From positions 1-64,000 of the forward strand of contig NZ_JAAMFJ010000001.1 of NCBI RefSeq assembly GCF_018437235.1: a DNA stretch of 64,000 nucleotides, written 5' to 3'. How positions within the stretch are numbered: the stretch's first letter is position 1; each line of letters begins with the position of its first letter. The notes under the pieces are model-generated. The model searched no databases and was not told the origin of the DNA. It saw nothing but the letters and a program-made list of their open reading frames with translations. The position numbers and the translations under genes are program-made. Below, piece after piece: positions 1 through 7,713 of this stretch. Origin of the DNA: Fructobacillus papyrifericola (GTDB lineage Bacteria > Bacillota > Bacilli > Lactobacillales > Lactobacillaceae).

Positions 1-57
1 AGCGCCAAAAGTAGTTGCCGGAACGCTGGCTGCGAGGATAGGACGACGCGATGCCTG
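1..57 (+). rRNA. 5S ribosomal RNA, 3' end (partial)
   Basis: The first ~57 bases match the 3' part of a bacterial 5S rRNA: the AGCGCC...GTAGTTG segment, a short hairpin, then the characteristic TGCGAGGATAGGACG block. The 5' part lies outside the window. The exact 3' end is uncertain by a few bases. It implies that an rRNA operon lies immediately upstream and that the following tRNAs are its distal cluster. Confidence 0.8.
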
Positions 58-83
58 TACATATAAAAATAAAGAAGAGTTTT

Positions 84-174
84 GGAGAGGTGTCCGAGTC
101 AGGCTTAAGGAGCACGGTTGGAAACCGTGTAAGCGGTTAACGCCGCTTCGAGGGTTCGAATCCCTTCTTCTCCA
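84..174 (+). tRNA. tRNA-Ser (GGA)
   Basis: Class II tRNA with a long variable arm. The anticodon stem-loop CACGGTTGGAAACCGTG gives anticodon GGA. The acceptor GGAGAGG pairs with CTTCTCC and the T-loop is TTCGAAT. CCA is not encoded. It is the first tRNA after the 5S end. Confidence 0.95.
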
Positions 175-181
175 TTCTTTC

Positions 182-254
182 GGACGCTTAGCTCAGCTGG
201 GAGAGCACCTGCCTTACAAGCAGGGGGTCACAGGTTCGATCCCTGTAGCGTCCA
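182..254 (+). tRNA. tRNA-Val (TAC)
   Basis: Full cloverleaf: acceptor GGACGCT pairs with AGCGTCC, the anticodon is TAC in CCTTACAAG, and the T-arm is CAGGTTCGATCCCTG. CCA is not encoded. Confidence 0.95.
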
Positions 255-277
255 TTTCTCATCTCTTTTTTATTTTT

Positions 278-326
278 ACAGCATGGACAAGAGTGTCTTG
301 TAGGGTGCGAGTCCCTAGCATGTTGT
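278..326 (+). other. tRNA-like three-way-junction relic
   Basis: Between tRNA-Val and tRNA-Trp, ACAGCATG (278-285) pairs with CATGTTGT (319-326). This encloses two hairpins: ACAAG/CTTGT (287-301) and AGGG-TGCGAGT-CCCT (302-316). The second hairpin resembles a T-arm, because its 7-base loop TGCGAGT differs from the TTCRANY consensus mainly at the second position. There is no D-arm. It is probably a decayed tRNA, or a small structured RNA retained in the tRNA transcript. Confidence 0.4.
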
Positions 327-351
327 TCAGTTTCTGACTGATTATTATACT
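323..351 (+). promoter_or_regulatory. Possible promoter for tRNA-Trp
   Basis: TTGTTC (323-328), a 17-base spacer and TATACT (346-351) form a reasonable sigma-A promoter. The predicted transcription start falls at about 357, the first base of tRNA-Trp, so the tRNA would have almost no 5' leader. The cluster may also be read through from the rRNA promoter. Confidence 0.35.
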
Positions 352-356
352 AACTT

Positions 357-430
357 AGGGATATAGTTTAATGGTAGAATAGCGGTCTCCAAAACCGTTG
401 ATGGGGGTTCGATTCCCTCTATCCCTGCCA
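357..430 (+). tRNA. tRNA-Trp (CCA), 3' CCA encoded
   Basis: Acceptor AGGGATA pairs with TATCCCT, the anticodon CCA lies in GGTCTCCAAAACC, and the T-arm is GGGGGTTCGATTCCCTC. The discriminator G427 is followed by an encoded CCA (428-430). It is the only tRNA in the window with a genomic CCA. Confidence 0.95.
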
Positions 431-431
431 T

Positions 432-505
432 GGCGGTAGTGGTGAAGTGGTTAACACACTGGTTTGTGGATCCAGCATGCGAGGGTTCGATCCCCTTCTA
501 TCGCC
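432..505 (+). tRNA. tRNA-His (GTG)
   Basis: The anticodon is GTG. The acceptor stem has 8 base pairs, GGCGGTAG with CTATCGCC, so the extra G-1 opposite C73 that marks tRNA-His is encoded. Only one base separates it from the end of tRNA-Trp. CCA is not encoded. Confidence 0.95.
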
Positions 506-531
506 CTAATAAAGTATTTATACTTTATATT

Positions 532-615
532 GCCCTTGTGGCGGAATTGGCAGACGCGCTGGACTCAAAATCCAGTGGTGGCAACACCGTGTGGGTTCGA
601 CTCCCACCGAGGGCA
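532..615 (+). tRNA. tRNA-Leu (CAA)
   Basis: Class II tRNA. The acceptor GCCCTTG pairs with CGAGGGC, the anticodon CAA lies in GGACTCAAAATCC, the variable arm is long, and the T-arm is TGGGTTCGACTCCCA. CCA is not encoded. It is the last tRNA of the cluster. Confidence 0.95.
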
Positions 616-621
616 TCAACG

Positions 622-651
622 AAAAGCAACTCAGCAATGAGTTGCTTTTTT
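622..651 (+). terminator. Terminator of the rRNA/tRNA cluster
   Basis: A perfect 12-bp hairpin (622-633 with 638-649, loop GCAA) ends in a T-run, immediately after tRNA-Leu. Confidence 0.85.
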
Positions 652-698
652 CGTGTAAAATAAAGAGATAGAGAAGATGTTTTCAAAAGGAGAGAAGC

Positions 699-1289
699 AT
701 GAAGAAAAGCCTAATTTGGACTTTGACAATTGCTCTGACGGTAGGAGTTGTTTGTCTAATGTTTGTTCTTGGAAAGAATAGTCGCCGAGAAGACGGTAAG
801 CAAGAAAATCGAACCAGTTCTGCTAAAATCACTTCTTCATCATCGGCCAAGAGCGGTTCGACGGCTGAAGAAGCAAATCGTTTTTGGTCAGAAAAGAAGA
901 ATCAAGTCCTTTCCTCATCAATGGCTGTCTGGCAGAAGTCAATGAAGCAGGAGTACGTTGGTACCTATGATGGTAAGGAACCAAATTATTACGGGATTTT
1001 ACTTCCGGAAGATCTTGAAAGCGGCCGTTTGACGAACCAAATGGTTTTTGAGGGTGAGCAACGAAAGGCTTCTTGGAATCCCACAGAGACTGAGCAAAAG
1101 GGGTTAAACGTCGTGGCTGTGGCAGCTGAAAGGTCACAGAGTATGAAAAGTATTCTGTACTTTTTTACTGTTGAAAATAATCAGCCCGTTGTCTATGTTT
1201 CCAAGACAAACAATGGCAGCCAACTTTATTTTGAAAAGAGTCAAAATGCCGATTTGCAAAGGGATTTTGCAAAGGCTTTCCATTCTTAA
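699..1289 (+). CDS. Membrane-anchored or secreted DUF4767-like protein
   Basis: 196 aa, function unknown. Residues 1-25 form a signal or anchor segment (KK followed by a 19-residue hydrophobic stretch). A Ser/Thr-rich linker follows (about 38-55), then an extracellular domain starting near residue 62. The pattern W...Q..L...M..W...M.Q.Y with a later YYGI-LP resembles DUF4767 of lactobacilli; this is family recall, not a search. There is no lipobox cysteine at the expected place, so it is more likely a signal-anchor protein than a lipoprotein. The start is supported by AAAGGAGAG 7 bases upstream. It stands alone between the tRNA terminator and its own terminator. Confidence 0.7.
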   Translation: MKKSLIWTLTIALTVGVVCLMFVLGKNSRREDGKQENRTSSAKITSSSSAKSGSTAEEANRFWSEKKNQVLSSSMAVWQKSMKQEYVGTYDGKEPNYYGILLPEDLESGRLTNQMVFEGEQRKASWNPTETEQKGLNVVAVAAERSQSMKSILYFFTVENNQPVVYVSKTNNGSQLYFEKSQNADLQRDFAKAFHS

Positions 1290-1336
1290 ATTGATTTCTT
1301 AAGCAGAAATTTTTAGGGCTTTTGACTTTTAAAAAT

Positions 1337-1368
1337 AAAAAAGCCAGGAGGGGAACTCTGGCTTTTTT
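1337..1368 (+). terminator. Rho-independent terminator
   Basis: A-rich flank, AGCCAG/CTGGCT stem extended by A/T pairs, then TTTTTT. It lies after the DUF4767-like gene. Confidence 0.75.
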
Positions 1369-1394
1369 GTTAGGAAAAAGAAAGGGCGATTCCC

Positions 1395-1423
1395 TTGATT
1401 ATCGGCTCTTTTTTAGGTATTCT
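1395..1423 (+). promoter_or_regulatory. Possible promoter of the rsmG-parAB run
   Basis: TTGATT (1395-1400), 17 bases, TATTCT (1418-1423), about 45 bp upstream of the rsmG start. The -10 match is moderate; other -10-like hexamers (GATAAT, TAAACT) lie just downstream. Confidence 0.35.
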
Positions 1424-1468
1424 TGATAATAGTAAACTAGGGAAAATGGCCTGGTTTGGAGGAAGAAT

Positions 1469-2185
1469 TTGAATCCAGAAAGTTTTAAAAATCAACTGGC
1501 CGAAGCTGGACTATCCCTGTCTGATAAACAGTTAAACCAATTCGAAACTTATTTTAATGAATTAGTTTTGGCCAACCAATCCTTTAATTTGACGGCCATT
1601 ACGGAAAAAGAAGAAGTTTATTTAAAGCACTTTTTTGATTCATTGACTTTGGCACTGAAGGTCCCAAACTTAAGAGAGGGGAAGGCCAGCTTGATTGACG
1701 TTGGCTCTGGAGCTGGTTTTCCTGCCTTGCCACTGAAAATCGCGCTACCAAACCTCCAAGTCACCATGGTTGATTCTTTAAACAAGCGGGTGAATTTCCT
1801 AAAGGAAATGGTAACAAAGCTTGGTTTAGATGGTGTGACCGTTTTGCACGGCCGTGCCGAAGGCCTTGGTCAGGACCAAAAGATGCGTGAGTCCTTTGAC
1901 TATGCAACGGCTCGTGCTGTTGCCCGCACTCAAGTCTTAGCCGAATATACACTGCCCTTTGTTAAAATTGGGGGCCAATTCCTGGTAATGAAGGGATCGG
2001 CCGGTCAAGACGAGATGAAGGCTGGTCAAAAGGCGCTTTTGACTTTGGGTGGTCAAATGGTTTCAGAAGACAGCTTCACCTTACCAAATGGCGATCCACG
2101 GGTCATCCAAGTTGTTGACAAGGTACAAAAGACGCCCAAAAAGTATCCAAGACAAGCTGGAACTCCCACGAAAAAACCCCTGTAA
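1469..2185 (+). CDS. rsmG: 16S rRNA (guanine527-N7)-methyltransferase RsmG
   Basis: 238 aa, the usual length. It methylates N7 of G527 in the 530 loop of 16S rRNA using S-adenosylmethionine. The SAM-binding motif LIDVGSGAGFP is at about 75-85. The N-terminal part has the family's LTAI...HFFDSL block (about 41-59), and the C-terminus is the usual basic P-x-K tail. The start is TTG at 1469, supported by GGAGG at 1458-1462, 6 bases upstream. parA follows after 22 bases. The rsmG-parA-parB order is the conserved Firmicutes gidB-soj-spo0J arrangement. Confidence 0.95.
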   Translation: MNPESFKNQLAEAGLSLSDKQLNQFETYFNELVLANQSFNLTAITEKEEVYLKHFFDSLTLALKVPNLREGKASLIDVGSGAGFPALPLKIALPNLQVTMVDSLNKRVNFLKEMVTKLGLDGVTVLHGRAEGLGQDQKMRESFDYATARAVARTQVLAEYTLPFVKIGGQFLVMKGSAGQDEMKAGQKALLTLGGQMVSEDSFTLPNGDPRVIQVVDKVQKTPKKYPRQAGTPTKKPL

Positions 2186-2207
2186 AACGATGTAAAGGAG
2201 CCGAACG

Positions 2208-2972
2208 ATGGCAAAAATCATTGCATTGGCCAACCAAAAAGGTGGTGTCGGAAAGACAACCACCAGTATTAACCTTTCTTCTGCCTTGGCAAAGGCGGGT
2301 AAGAAGGTTCTTTTAGTGGACGCCGATCCGCAGGGGAACGCCTCGTCAGGTGTGGGAGTTGACAAGTCCACGCTTGAGCATGACATCTATGATGTGTTGG
2401 TACAGGACTTTCCAGTACAAAAGGCCATCATGCCCTCTTCAACGGAAGGCCTAGACATTCTACCAACCACCATTCAGCTTTCCGAGGCCGAAGTCCAGTT
2501 GGTGGACATGCCCGAGCGTGAGTACCGCCTGTCGCAGGCTTTGACGAAGGTGCAAGGAAAATACGATTATGTCATTATCGATAATCCACCTTCGCTTGGT
2601 CTGTTAACGATTAATTCCTTTACAGCGGCCGATGCCGTGTTGATTCCCGTGCAGACGGAATTTTACGCGCTCGAAGGGTTGGGCCAGTTGATTAACACAA
2701 TCGAACTGGTTCGCCAGGGCTTAAACCCTGAATTGGAGATGGCCGGCATTCTCTTGACCATGTACGACAGTCGGACGAACTTAGCAAAGCAAGTTTCCGA
2801 ACAGGTCCGGGGCTACTTTGAGGACCGGGTTTACCAAACGGTGATTCCGCGTTCGGTTCGACTTTCAGAGGCACCATCTTACGGACAGGCCATTATTGAC
2901 TTTGATCCCAAGTCAACGGGTGCCCGTCTCTATACGGAATTTGCAAAGGAGGTCATCGAACAATATGGCTAA
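2208..2972 (+). CDS. parA: Chromosome-partitioning ATPase ParA (Soj)
   Basis: 254 aa. Deviant Walker A motif KGGVGKTT at 11-18 and VDADPQGN at about 37-44; the DNPPSLG block near 128 is the Walker B region. ParA/Soj binds DNA non-specifically as an ATP dimer and works with ParB in origin segregation and control of replication initiation. There is no long N-terminal extension, as expected for chromosomal Soj rather than plasmid ParA. AAAGGAG lies upstream. The 3' end overlaps parB by 8 bases, indicating translational coupling. Confidence 0.95.
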   Translation: MAKIIALANQKGGVGKTTTSINLSSALAKAGKKVLLVDADPQGNASSGVGVDKSTLEHDIYDVLVQDFPVQKAIMPSSTEGLDILPTTIQLSEAEVQLVDMPEREYRLSQALTKVQGKYDYVIIDNPPSLGLLTINSFTAADAVLIPVQTEFYALEGLGQLINTIELVRQGLNPELEMAGILLTMYDSRTNLAKQVSEQVRGYFEDRVYQTVIPRSVRLSEAPSYGQAIIDFDPKSTGARLYTEFAKEVIEQYG

Positions 2973-3867
2973 GCAAAAAAGTGGCTTAGGAAAGAACATG
3001 GATTCGCTTTTTGGATCCAACGGCATTTCCAAGCAAGCCCTCGAACATTCGAAAACGATTACCCGTTCGGCCGACGCCACTGAAAAAGTCGTTGACCTTC
3101 CCTTGGCTAAGATCGTGGCTAACCCCTTCCAACCACGCTTGCACTTTGACGAAGCATCAATTAAGGAACTAGCCCAATCAATTAAGGAAAACGGCCTCTT
3201 GACGCCAATCATCGTTCGAAAGGCCGGGGCGAACTACCAAATCATCGCTGGGGAACGTCGTTTCCGGGCCACCAAGACTCTGGGCGTTAAGACCATCACG
3301 GCCATTGTTCGTGAAACTAACGATGAGACCATGGCCACCCTTGCCTTGATTGAAAACTTGCAGCGCGACAACCTGGACCCGATTGAAGAGGCCCGGGCCT
3401 ATGCAAACTTGATGGGCCAACTGGACTTAACGCAGTCCAAGTTAGCCGACCGGGTCGGTAAGGAACGAACGACGGTGGCAAACGCCCTGCGTTTGTTGAA
3501 GCTGCCTGACAAAGTCCAGGAATTGGTCCAAGCAGGCCAACTGTCTATGGGACAGGCCCGTGCCTTGCTGGGCCTTGAAAAGGAGGCACAGTTAAACAGC
3601 GTCCTTTCAACTATCTTGAAGGAAGGTTTGAACGTTCGTCAGGTTGAAGCCCTCGTCAAGAAGGTTAACCAGGGCGATCAGCCGAAGAAGTCAGTTAAAG
3701 AGCCATCGCCATTTGCCGATGACTTGGCCCTCCGCCTGGAAGAAAAGTTTGGCACAAAGGTCAAAGTTAACGCCGGTAAAAAGGGTTCTGGAAAGATTGA
3801 AATTAATTACGTGTCCGCGCGTGACTTGGAACGCATCATGGAAATTCTTGCCATCGAGGTTGACTAA
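2965..3867 (+). CDS. parB: Chromosome-partitioning protein ParB (Spo0J)
   Basis: 300 aa with the ATG at 2965, chosen because AAAGGAGG (2945-2952) precedes it; a longer in-frame ORF upstream would overlap parA heavily. The CTPase/ParB-N box GERRFRA is at 96-102 and ENLQRDNL at 130-137. A helix-turn-helix for parS recognition follows at about 154-180, then a C-terminal dimerisation domain. ParB loads at parS, spreads as a CTP-dependent clamp and stimulates ParA. No complete parS (TGTTTCACGTGAAACA) was seen in the window. The stop overlaps the next start by one base. Confidence 0.95.
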   Translation: MAKQKSGLGKNMDSLFGSNGISKQALEHSKTITRSADATEKVVDLPLAKIVANPFQPRLHFDEASIKELAQSIKENGLLTPIIVRKAGANYQIIAGERRFRATKTLGVKTITAIVRETNDETMATLALIENLQRDNLDPIEEARAYANLMGQLDLTQSKLADRVGKERTTVANALRLLKLPDKVQELVQAGQLSMGQARALLGLEKEAQLNSVLSTILKEGLNVRQVEALVKKVNQGDQPKKSVKEPSPFADDLALRLEEKFGTKVKVNAGKKGSGKIEINYVSARDLERIMEILAIEVD

Positions 3868-4076
3868 TGGTTTTGAAAAAAGAGTATGGATTGGGCGACC
3901 TTGTCGAGATGAAAAAGCCCCACGCCTGTGGGACCAACGCCTGGATCATCAACCGCATGGGGGCCGATATTAAGCTGACTTGTTCAGCTTGTCAACGAAC
4001 CATCATGTTGACCCGCTTTAACTTCGATAAGCGTCTGAAAAAGGTCTTAGAAAAGGCCGACGAAAGAAAAGACTAG
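3867..4076 (+). CDS. DUF951 family small protein
   Basis: 69 aa, the family's normal size; molecular function unknown. It contains Cys21 (HACGTN) and a CSAC pair at Cys39 and Cys42, suggesting a small zinc-ribbon-like fold, with a basic C-terminal helix. It starts on the last base of the parB stop codon (TAATG) and precedes ychF by 20 bases. The parB-DUF951-ychF order is common in Bacilli, so translational coupling to parB is likely. A nucleic-acid-binding role is only a guess. Confidence 0.85.
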   Translation: MVLKKEYGLGDLVEMKKPHACGTNAWIINRMGADIKLTCSACQRTIMLTRFNFDKRLKKVLEKADERKD

Positions 4077-4096
4077 TCAAAAGAGGAGACACTCAC

Positions 4097-5197
4097 ATGG
4101 CTTTAACAGCTGGTATCGTTGGTTTGCCAAACGTTGGTAAATCAACACTATTTAACGCAATTACGAAGGCCGGGGCGGAAATGGCCAACTACCCATTCGC
4201 CACGATTGAACCAAACGTTGGGATTGTGGAAGTGCCAGACGACCGCTTGGCCCGCATTCAAGAATTAATTCCGGCTGACAAAGTCGTCCCAACGACTTTT
4301 GAATTCACCGACATTGCTGGAATCGTTAAGGGCGCTTCCAAGGGGGAAGGACTGGGGAACAAGTTCCTGGAAAACATCCGTCAGGTAAACGCCATTGTTC
4401 AGGTTGTCCGGGCCTTTGACGACGATGAAATCATTCACGTTAACGGAAAGGTTGACCCCCTGGATGATATCGAGACAATCAACACGGAGTTGATTTTGGC
4501 CGATTTGGAGTCGGTTGAAAAGCGCTATGCCAAAGTCGCCCGCCAAGCCAAGGGAAACGACAAGGCTGCCAAGGCTGAAGCCGCTGTTTTGGAAAAGATT
4601 CAGCCGGTTTTGGAAGCTGGTAAGGCCGTCCGCTCCATTGACTTTTCTGACGAAGAAAAGGCAGTCGTGAAGGGCTTGTTCTTGCTGACGTCAAAGCCAA
4701 CGCTTTACGTTGCAAACATTGCCGAAGACGACATGGCTGATCCGGAAAACTCGCCCTACTTCAAGCAAATCAAGGAATATGCTGATAGCGAAAAGGCCGA
4801 AGTCATCGCCCTTTCAGCCAATGCCGAAGAGGAAATCGCGCAGTTGGACGATGATGAAAAAGCGGATTACTTGGAATTGGCCGGTGTTTCCGAACCTGGC
4901 TTGAATAAGTTGATTCGTTCCGCCTACCACCTCTTGGACTTGCGGACTTTCTTTACCGCTGGTGAAAAGGAAACCCGGGCCTGGACTTTCAAGGCTGGGG
5001 CGAAGGCACCACAGGCAGCCGGTGTGATTCACTCCGACTTTGAACGTGGCTTTATCCGTGCCGAAACCTTTGCCTTCTCCGATTTGGACAAGTATGGTTC
5101 CGAAAAGGCCGTGAAGGAAGCGGGGAAGCTTCGTTCAGAAGGTAAGGAATACGTAGTTCAAGATGGCGACATCATTGAATTCCGATTTAACGTCTAA
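4097..5197 (+). CDS. ychF: Redox-regulated ATPase YchF (Obg/OLA1 family)
   Basis: 366 aa, full length. G1/P-loop GLPNVGKS at about 9-16 and switch II DIAGIVKGASKGEGLGN at about 72-88. The helical insert lies mid-protein, and a C-terminal TGS domain ends in the typical DGDIIEFRFNV. Family members bind ribosomes and hydrolyse ATP in preference to GTP. AGAGGAG lies 7-8 bases upstream. It ends the conserved rsmG-parAB-DUF951-ychF block; the DUF1129 gene follows after 21 bases. Confidence 0.95.
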   Translation: MALTAGIVGLPNVGKSTLFNAITKAGAEMANYPFATIEPNVGIVEVPDDRLARIQELIPADKVVPTTFEFTDIAGIVKGASKGEGLGNKFLENIRQVNAIVQVVRAFDDDEIIHVNGKVDPLDDIETINTELILADLESVEKRYAKVARQAKGNDKAAKAEAAVLEKIQPVLEAGKAVRSIDFSDEEKAVVKGLFLLTSKPTLYVANIAEDDMADPENSPYFKQIKEYADSEKAEVIALSANAEEEIAQLDDDEKADYLELAGVSEPGLNKLIRSAYHLLDLRTFFTAGEKETRAWTFKAGAKAPQAAGVIHSDFERGFIRAETFAFSDLDKYGSEKAVKEAGKLRSEGKEYVVQDGDIIEFRFNV

Positions 5198-5218
5198 AGA
5201 TAGAAAAAAGGTGAGACG

Positions 5219-5929
5219 ATGACAGAAGTCGAACACAAATTAACAAAGAAGAACCAGGATTTTCTTTTCCGCTTAAACAAGGGCTTGGCTGACAACGACC
5301 AACTTTCCGAAGAGGAAAAAGAGGAACTCTTAGGGGAAGTGGAAGAAAAGCTAGCCGAAGGGCAAAAGCTTGGCCACACGGCCGCCCAACTCTATGGGAC
5401 GCCAGCCGAAGCGCTGCAAAAGTTCTTGAACCCGGCTCGCTGGGCCAAGGGCTTCCACGATTACTCCTTTGCCTTTCTGGCAGCGGACACGACCCTTGTG
5501 TTGATTATGTTCCTGACTGGTTTCTTCACCGTGACAATGGGCTTTTCTGGCTCAAAGTCAGGTTCGGAAGGCATCGGGATTACGTCGACTTTGTTGCTGG
5601 CCATTTGGGGTGGAATCATCTACACCAAGGCCATGCAATTTTTGGTGCCTGGCCGAGCTGAAGAAGCAAAGCCAAAGAAAATTCCAAATTGGCTACTGCT
5701 AATCATCGTTGCTTTGCTTTGGATTGGTGGCTTTACTTTGATTCTGTTCTTGCCAAAGGTCATTAACCCAATCTTGCCAGTCGTTGGCAACGCCGTTGTC
5801 TTCTTCATCGCCTTTGCCATCTACTTGCTCAACCGTAAGCAGGCTGGCTTGAAGCAGGGTGGTATCTTGGCCATCTCGAAGTTGGCCCAACAGGAACGGC
5901 TGAAGCAAGAGGAAGAAAAGCGAGGCTAA
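5219..5929 (+). CDS. DUF1129 family membrane protein
   Basis: 236 aa, function unknown. The N-terminal ~85 residues are cytoplasmic, acidic and helical, with the repeated L-x-E-E-K-E-E-L pattern typical of DUF1129. About four transmembrane segments follow (roughly 85-110, 122-142, 157-178, 185-203) and a charged C-terminal tail. The response-regulator start codon comes 1 base after its stop, so it is probably co-transcribed and coupled with the two-component system. It might act as an accessory membrane component of that system; this is inferred from position only. Confidence 0.8.
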   Translation: MTEVEHKLTKKNQDFLFRLNKGLADNDQLSEEEKEELLGEVEEKLAEGQKLGHTAAQLYGTPAEALQKFLNPARWAKGFHDYSFAFLAADTTLVLIMFLTGFFTVTMGFSGSKSGSEGIGITSTLLLAIWGGIIYTKAMQFLVPGRAEEAKPKKIPNWLLLIIVALLWIGGFTLILFLPKVINPILPVVGNAVVFFIAFAIYLLNRKQAGLKQGGILAISKLAQQERLKQEEEKRG

Positions 5930-5930
5930 C

Positions 5931-6620
5931 ATGAAAATTTTAGTTGTTGATGACGATCAAGAGATCGCTGAATTACTAGAAATTTACTTAAAAAACGAAG
6001 GCTACGAACCGCTCATTGCAAAGGATGGCAAGGAAGCCTTGTCAAAGTTCAACACCAATCCTGACATTGCCTTGATGGTTCTAGACATCATGATGCCAAA
6101 CATGACTGGTTTCGATGTTTTGAAGGAAGTCCGTAAGGATACCCACATTCCAATCTTGATGCTCTCGGCCAAGTCTTCTGACATGGATAAGATCCAGGGC
6201 TTGATCTCTGGTGCCGATGATTATGTAACCAAGCCATTCAACCCCTTGGAAGTCATGGCCCGGATTCGTTCGTTGATTCGTCGTTCACAAAACGCGGTTC
6301 AGGAACAAAAGCCAGACGTCTTGACAGTGGCCTCCCTTGTGATTAACAAGGATTCCCACGACGTGAAGACGGCCAATGGCGAACTGGTGAATTTGACGGC
6401 TCTGGAATTTGGTATCCTCTACCTCTTGGCTTCACACCCCAACCGGGTCTTTTCTGCTGACGATATTTTTGAACGTGTTTGGCAGCAAGAATCCGTGGTA
6501 TCAGCCAAAACGGTTATGGTCCACGTGTCTCACCTTCGTGACAAGTTGGAAGAAGCGACCGGTGGCGACCAAGTCATTCAGACCGTCTGGGGCGTTGGCT
6601 ACAAAATTGAAGTGAATTAA
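5931..6620 (+). CDS. OmpR/PhoB-family response regulator
   Basis: 229 aa. The receiver domain (1-118) has the acidic pair at 7-9, phospho-acceptor Asp52 in LDIMMP, and Lys in YVTKPF near residue 100. The C-terminal winged helix (about 130-228) has the TALEFGIL and VWGVGYKI signatures. It is followed 1 base after the stop by its histidine kinase and then by a D,D-carboxypeptidase gene, resembling VanRS-type cell-envelope systems. WalR was considered, but the kinase lacks HAMP and PAS domains, so this is not WalRK. Confidence 0.9.
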   Translation: MKILVVDDDQEIAELLEIYLKNEGYEPLIAKDGKEALSKFNTNPDIALMVLDIMMPNMTGFDVLKEVRKDTHIPILMLSAKSSDMDKIQGLISGADDYVTKPFNPLEVMARIRSLIRRSQNAVQEQKPDVLTVASLVINKDSHDVKTANGELVNLTALEFGILYLLASHPNRVFSADDIFERVWQQESVVSAKTVMVHVSHLRDKLEEATGGDQVIQTVWGVGYKIEVN

Positions 6621-6621
6621 C

Positions 6622-7713
6622 ATGGTCAAAAAAGCAACAATTCTCATGCAGGCCCTTTTGAAATTAATGATTGCGGCCGGCTTTATCCTGGCAGCGGCTT
6701 GGGTGCTTTTCTTTGACCTCTTAAAAGCAAGGCCCAGCTGGTCATCTTGGACTGGCTGGCCTGCTTTTTGCCTTTTTGTTGGCCTCTTCTTCTGCCTCTC
6801 TTTGGTCCTTGTCTTGAACCAGGCCAGGCAGAAGGTGCGCCTGTCAAAGTTGCAAGCAAAATTGCGTCAAACCCTGCTTGAAAAAAATCAGCAGTTCGAG
6901 CTACCAAAGGCTAAAAAGGCGGCCGATCGCGATTTAGAAGCCCTCTTTGAGCTGACGCTAGCCCGTTTTGAAGAAGAACACCAGGAGCAGTTAAAGGAAG
7001 CGGCCTCCAAAGAGGAAATGATGACCAACATTTCCCACGATTTGCGAACCCCTTTGACGGCCATTATTGGCTACTTGGGCTTGGTGGTGACGGCCAACAC
7101 GGCTTTAGCAAAGGAAGACCAGCAGAAGTATTTGGAAACGGCCTACCATAAGGCCAACCAGATGAAGATGCTGGTCGAAGACCTCTTTGAGTTCGCCAAG
7201 CTGCAGTCCTCACAGATTTCGTTGAACATCAACGACTTTTCACTGGGTGACCTCTTTGACCAAGTCTTAGCAAACTACGCCGTTGAAGCGGAAAAGAAGG
7301 GGATTCGCCTCACGACACAGCTCGCTCCAGAACTGATTGTGATGGCTGGCGATTCCGAAAAGCTGGCCCGGGTCTTGATCAACTTAGTTGAAAACGCCCT
7401 TAAGTACGGTCAGGGCGCTTCCTTTATTAAGCTAACCGGTCAGGCCAAAGAGAATGGGCAGGTTGAAATTCGGGTGGTCAACGATGGACCAGCCATTCCA
7501 GAGGATTCCTTGAACCGGCTCTTTAACCGTTTTTACCGGGTCGAATCCTCAAGAAACACCAAGACCGGTGGTACCGGCCTTGGCCTGTCCATTGTCAAAG
7601 GCGTCGTCGACAAGCACCATGGTCAGGTACGAGCGGAATCGAGTGACGAACTAACGGCCTTCATCATTAACCTGCCTCAGAAACAAGAAAAAGAAGAACA
7701 GTCACATGTTTAA
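6622..7713 (+). CDS. Sensor histidine kinase (VanS-like)
   Basis: 363 aa. Two transmembrane segments (about 8-30 and 47-66) with only a ~15-residue outer loop, so it is likely an intramembrane-sensing type. A coiled linker follows. The dimerisation/phosphoacceptor box SHDLRTPLTAIIGY contains His139. The ATP-binding domain shows NLVENALKYG (N box) and GGTGLGLSIVKG (G2 box). It overlaps the downstream carboxypeptidase gene by 8 bases. The signal is not evident; the neighbouring peptidoglycan enzyme suggests envelope stress. Confidence 0.9.
   Translation: MVKKATILMQALLKLMIAAGFILAAAWVLFFDLLKARPSWSSWTGWPAFCLFVGLFFCLSLVLVLNQARQKVRLSKLQAKLRQTLLEKNQQFELPKAKKAADRDLEALFELTLARFEEEHQEQLKEAASKEEMMTNISHDLRTPLTAIIGYLGLVVTANTALAKEDQQKYLETAYHKANQMKMLVEDLFEFAKLQSSQISLNINDFSLGDLFDQVLANYAVEAEKKGIRLTTQLAPELIVMAGDSEKLARVLINLVENALKYGQGASFIKLTGQAKENGQVEIRVVNDGPAIPEDSLNRLFNRFYRVESSRNTKTGGTGLGLSIVKGVVDKHHGQVRAESSDELTAFIINLPQKQEKEEQSHV

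Noticed and set aside
430-663. 77-codon ORF across tRNA-His and tRNA-Leu
   Set aside because: It runs through two intact tRNA genes and has no ribosome-binding site.
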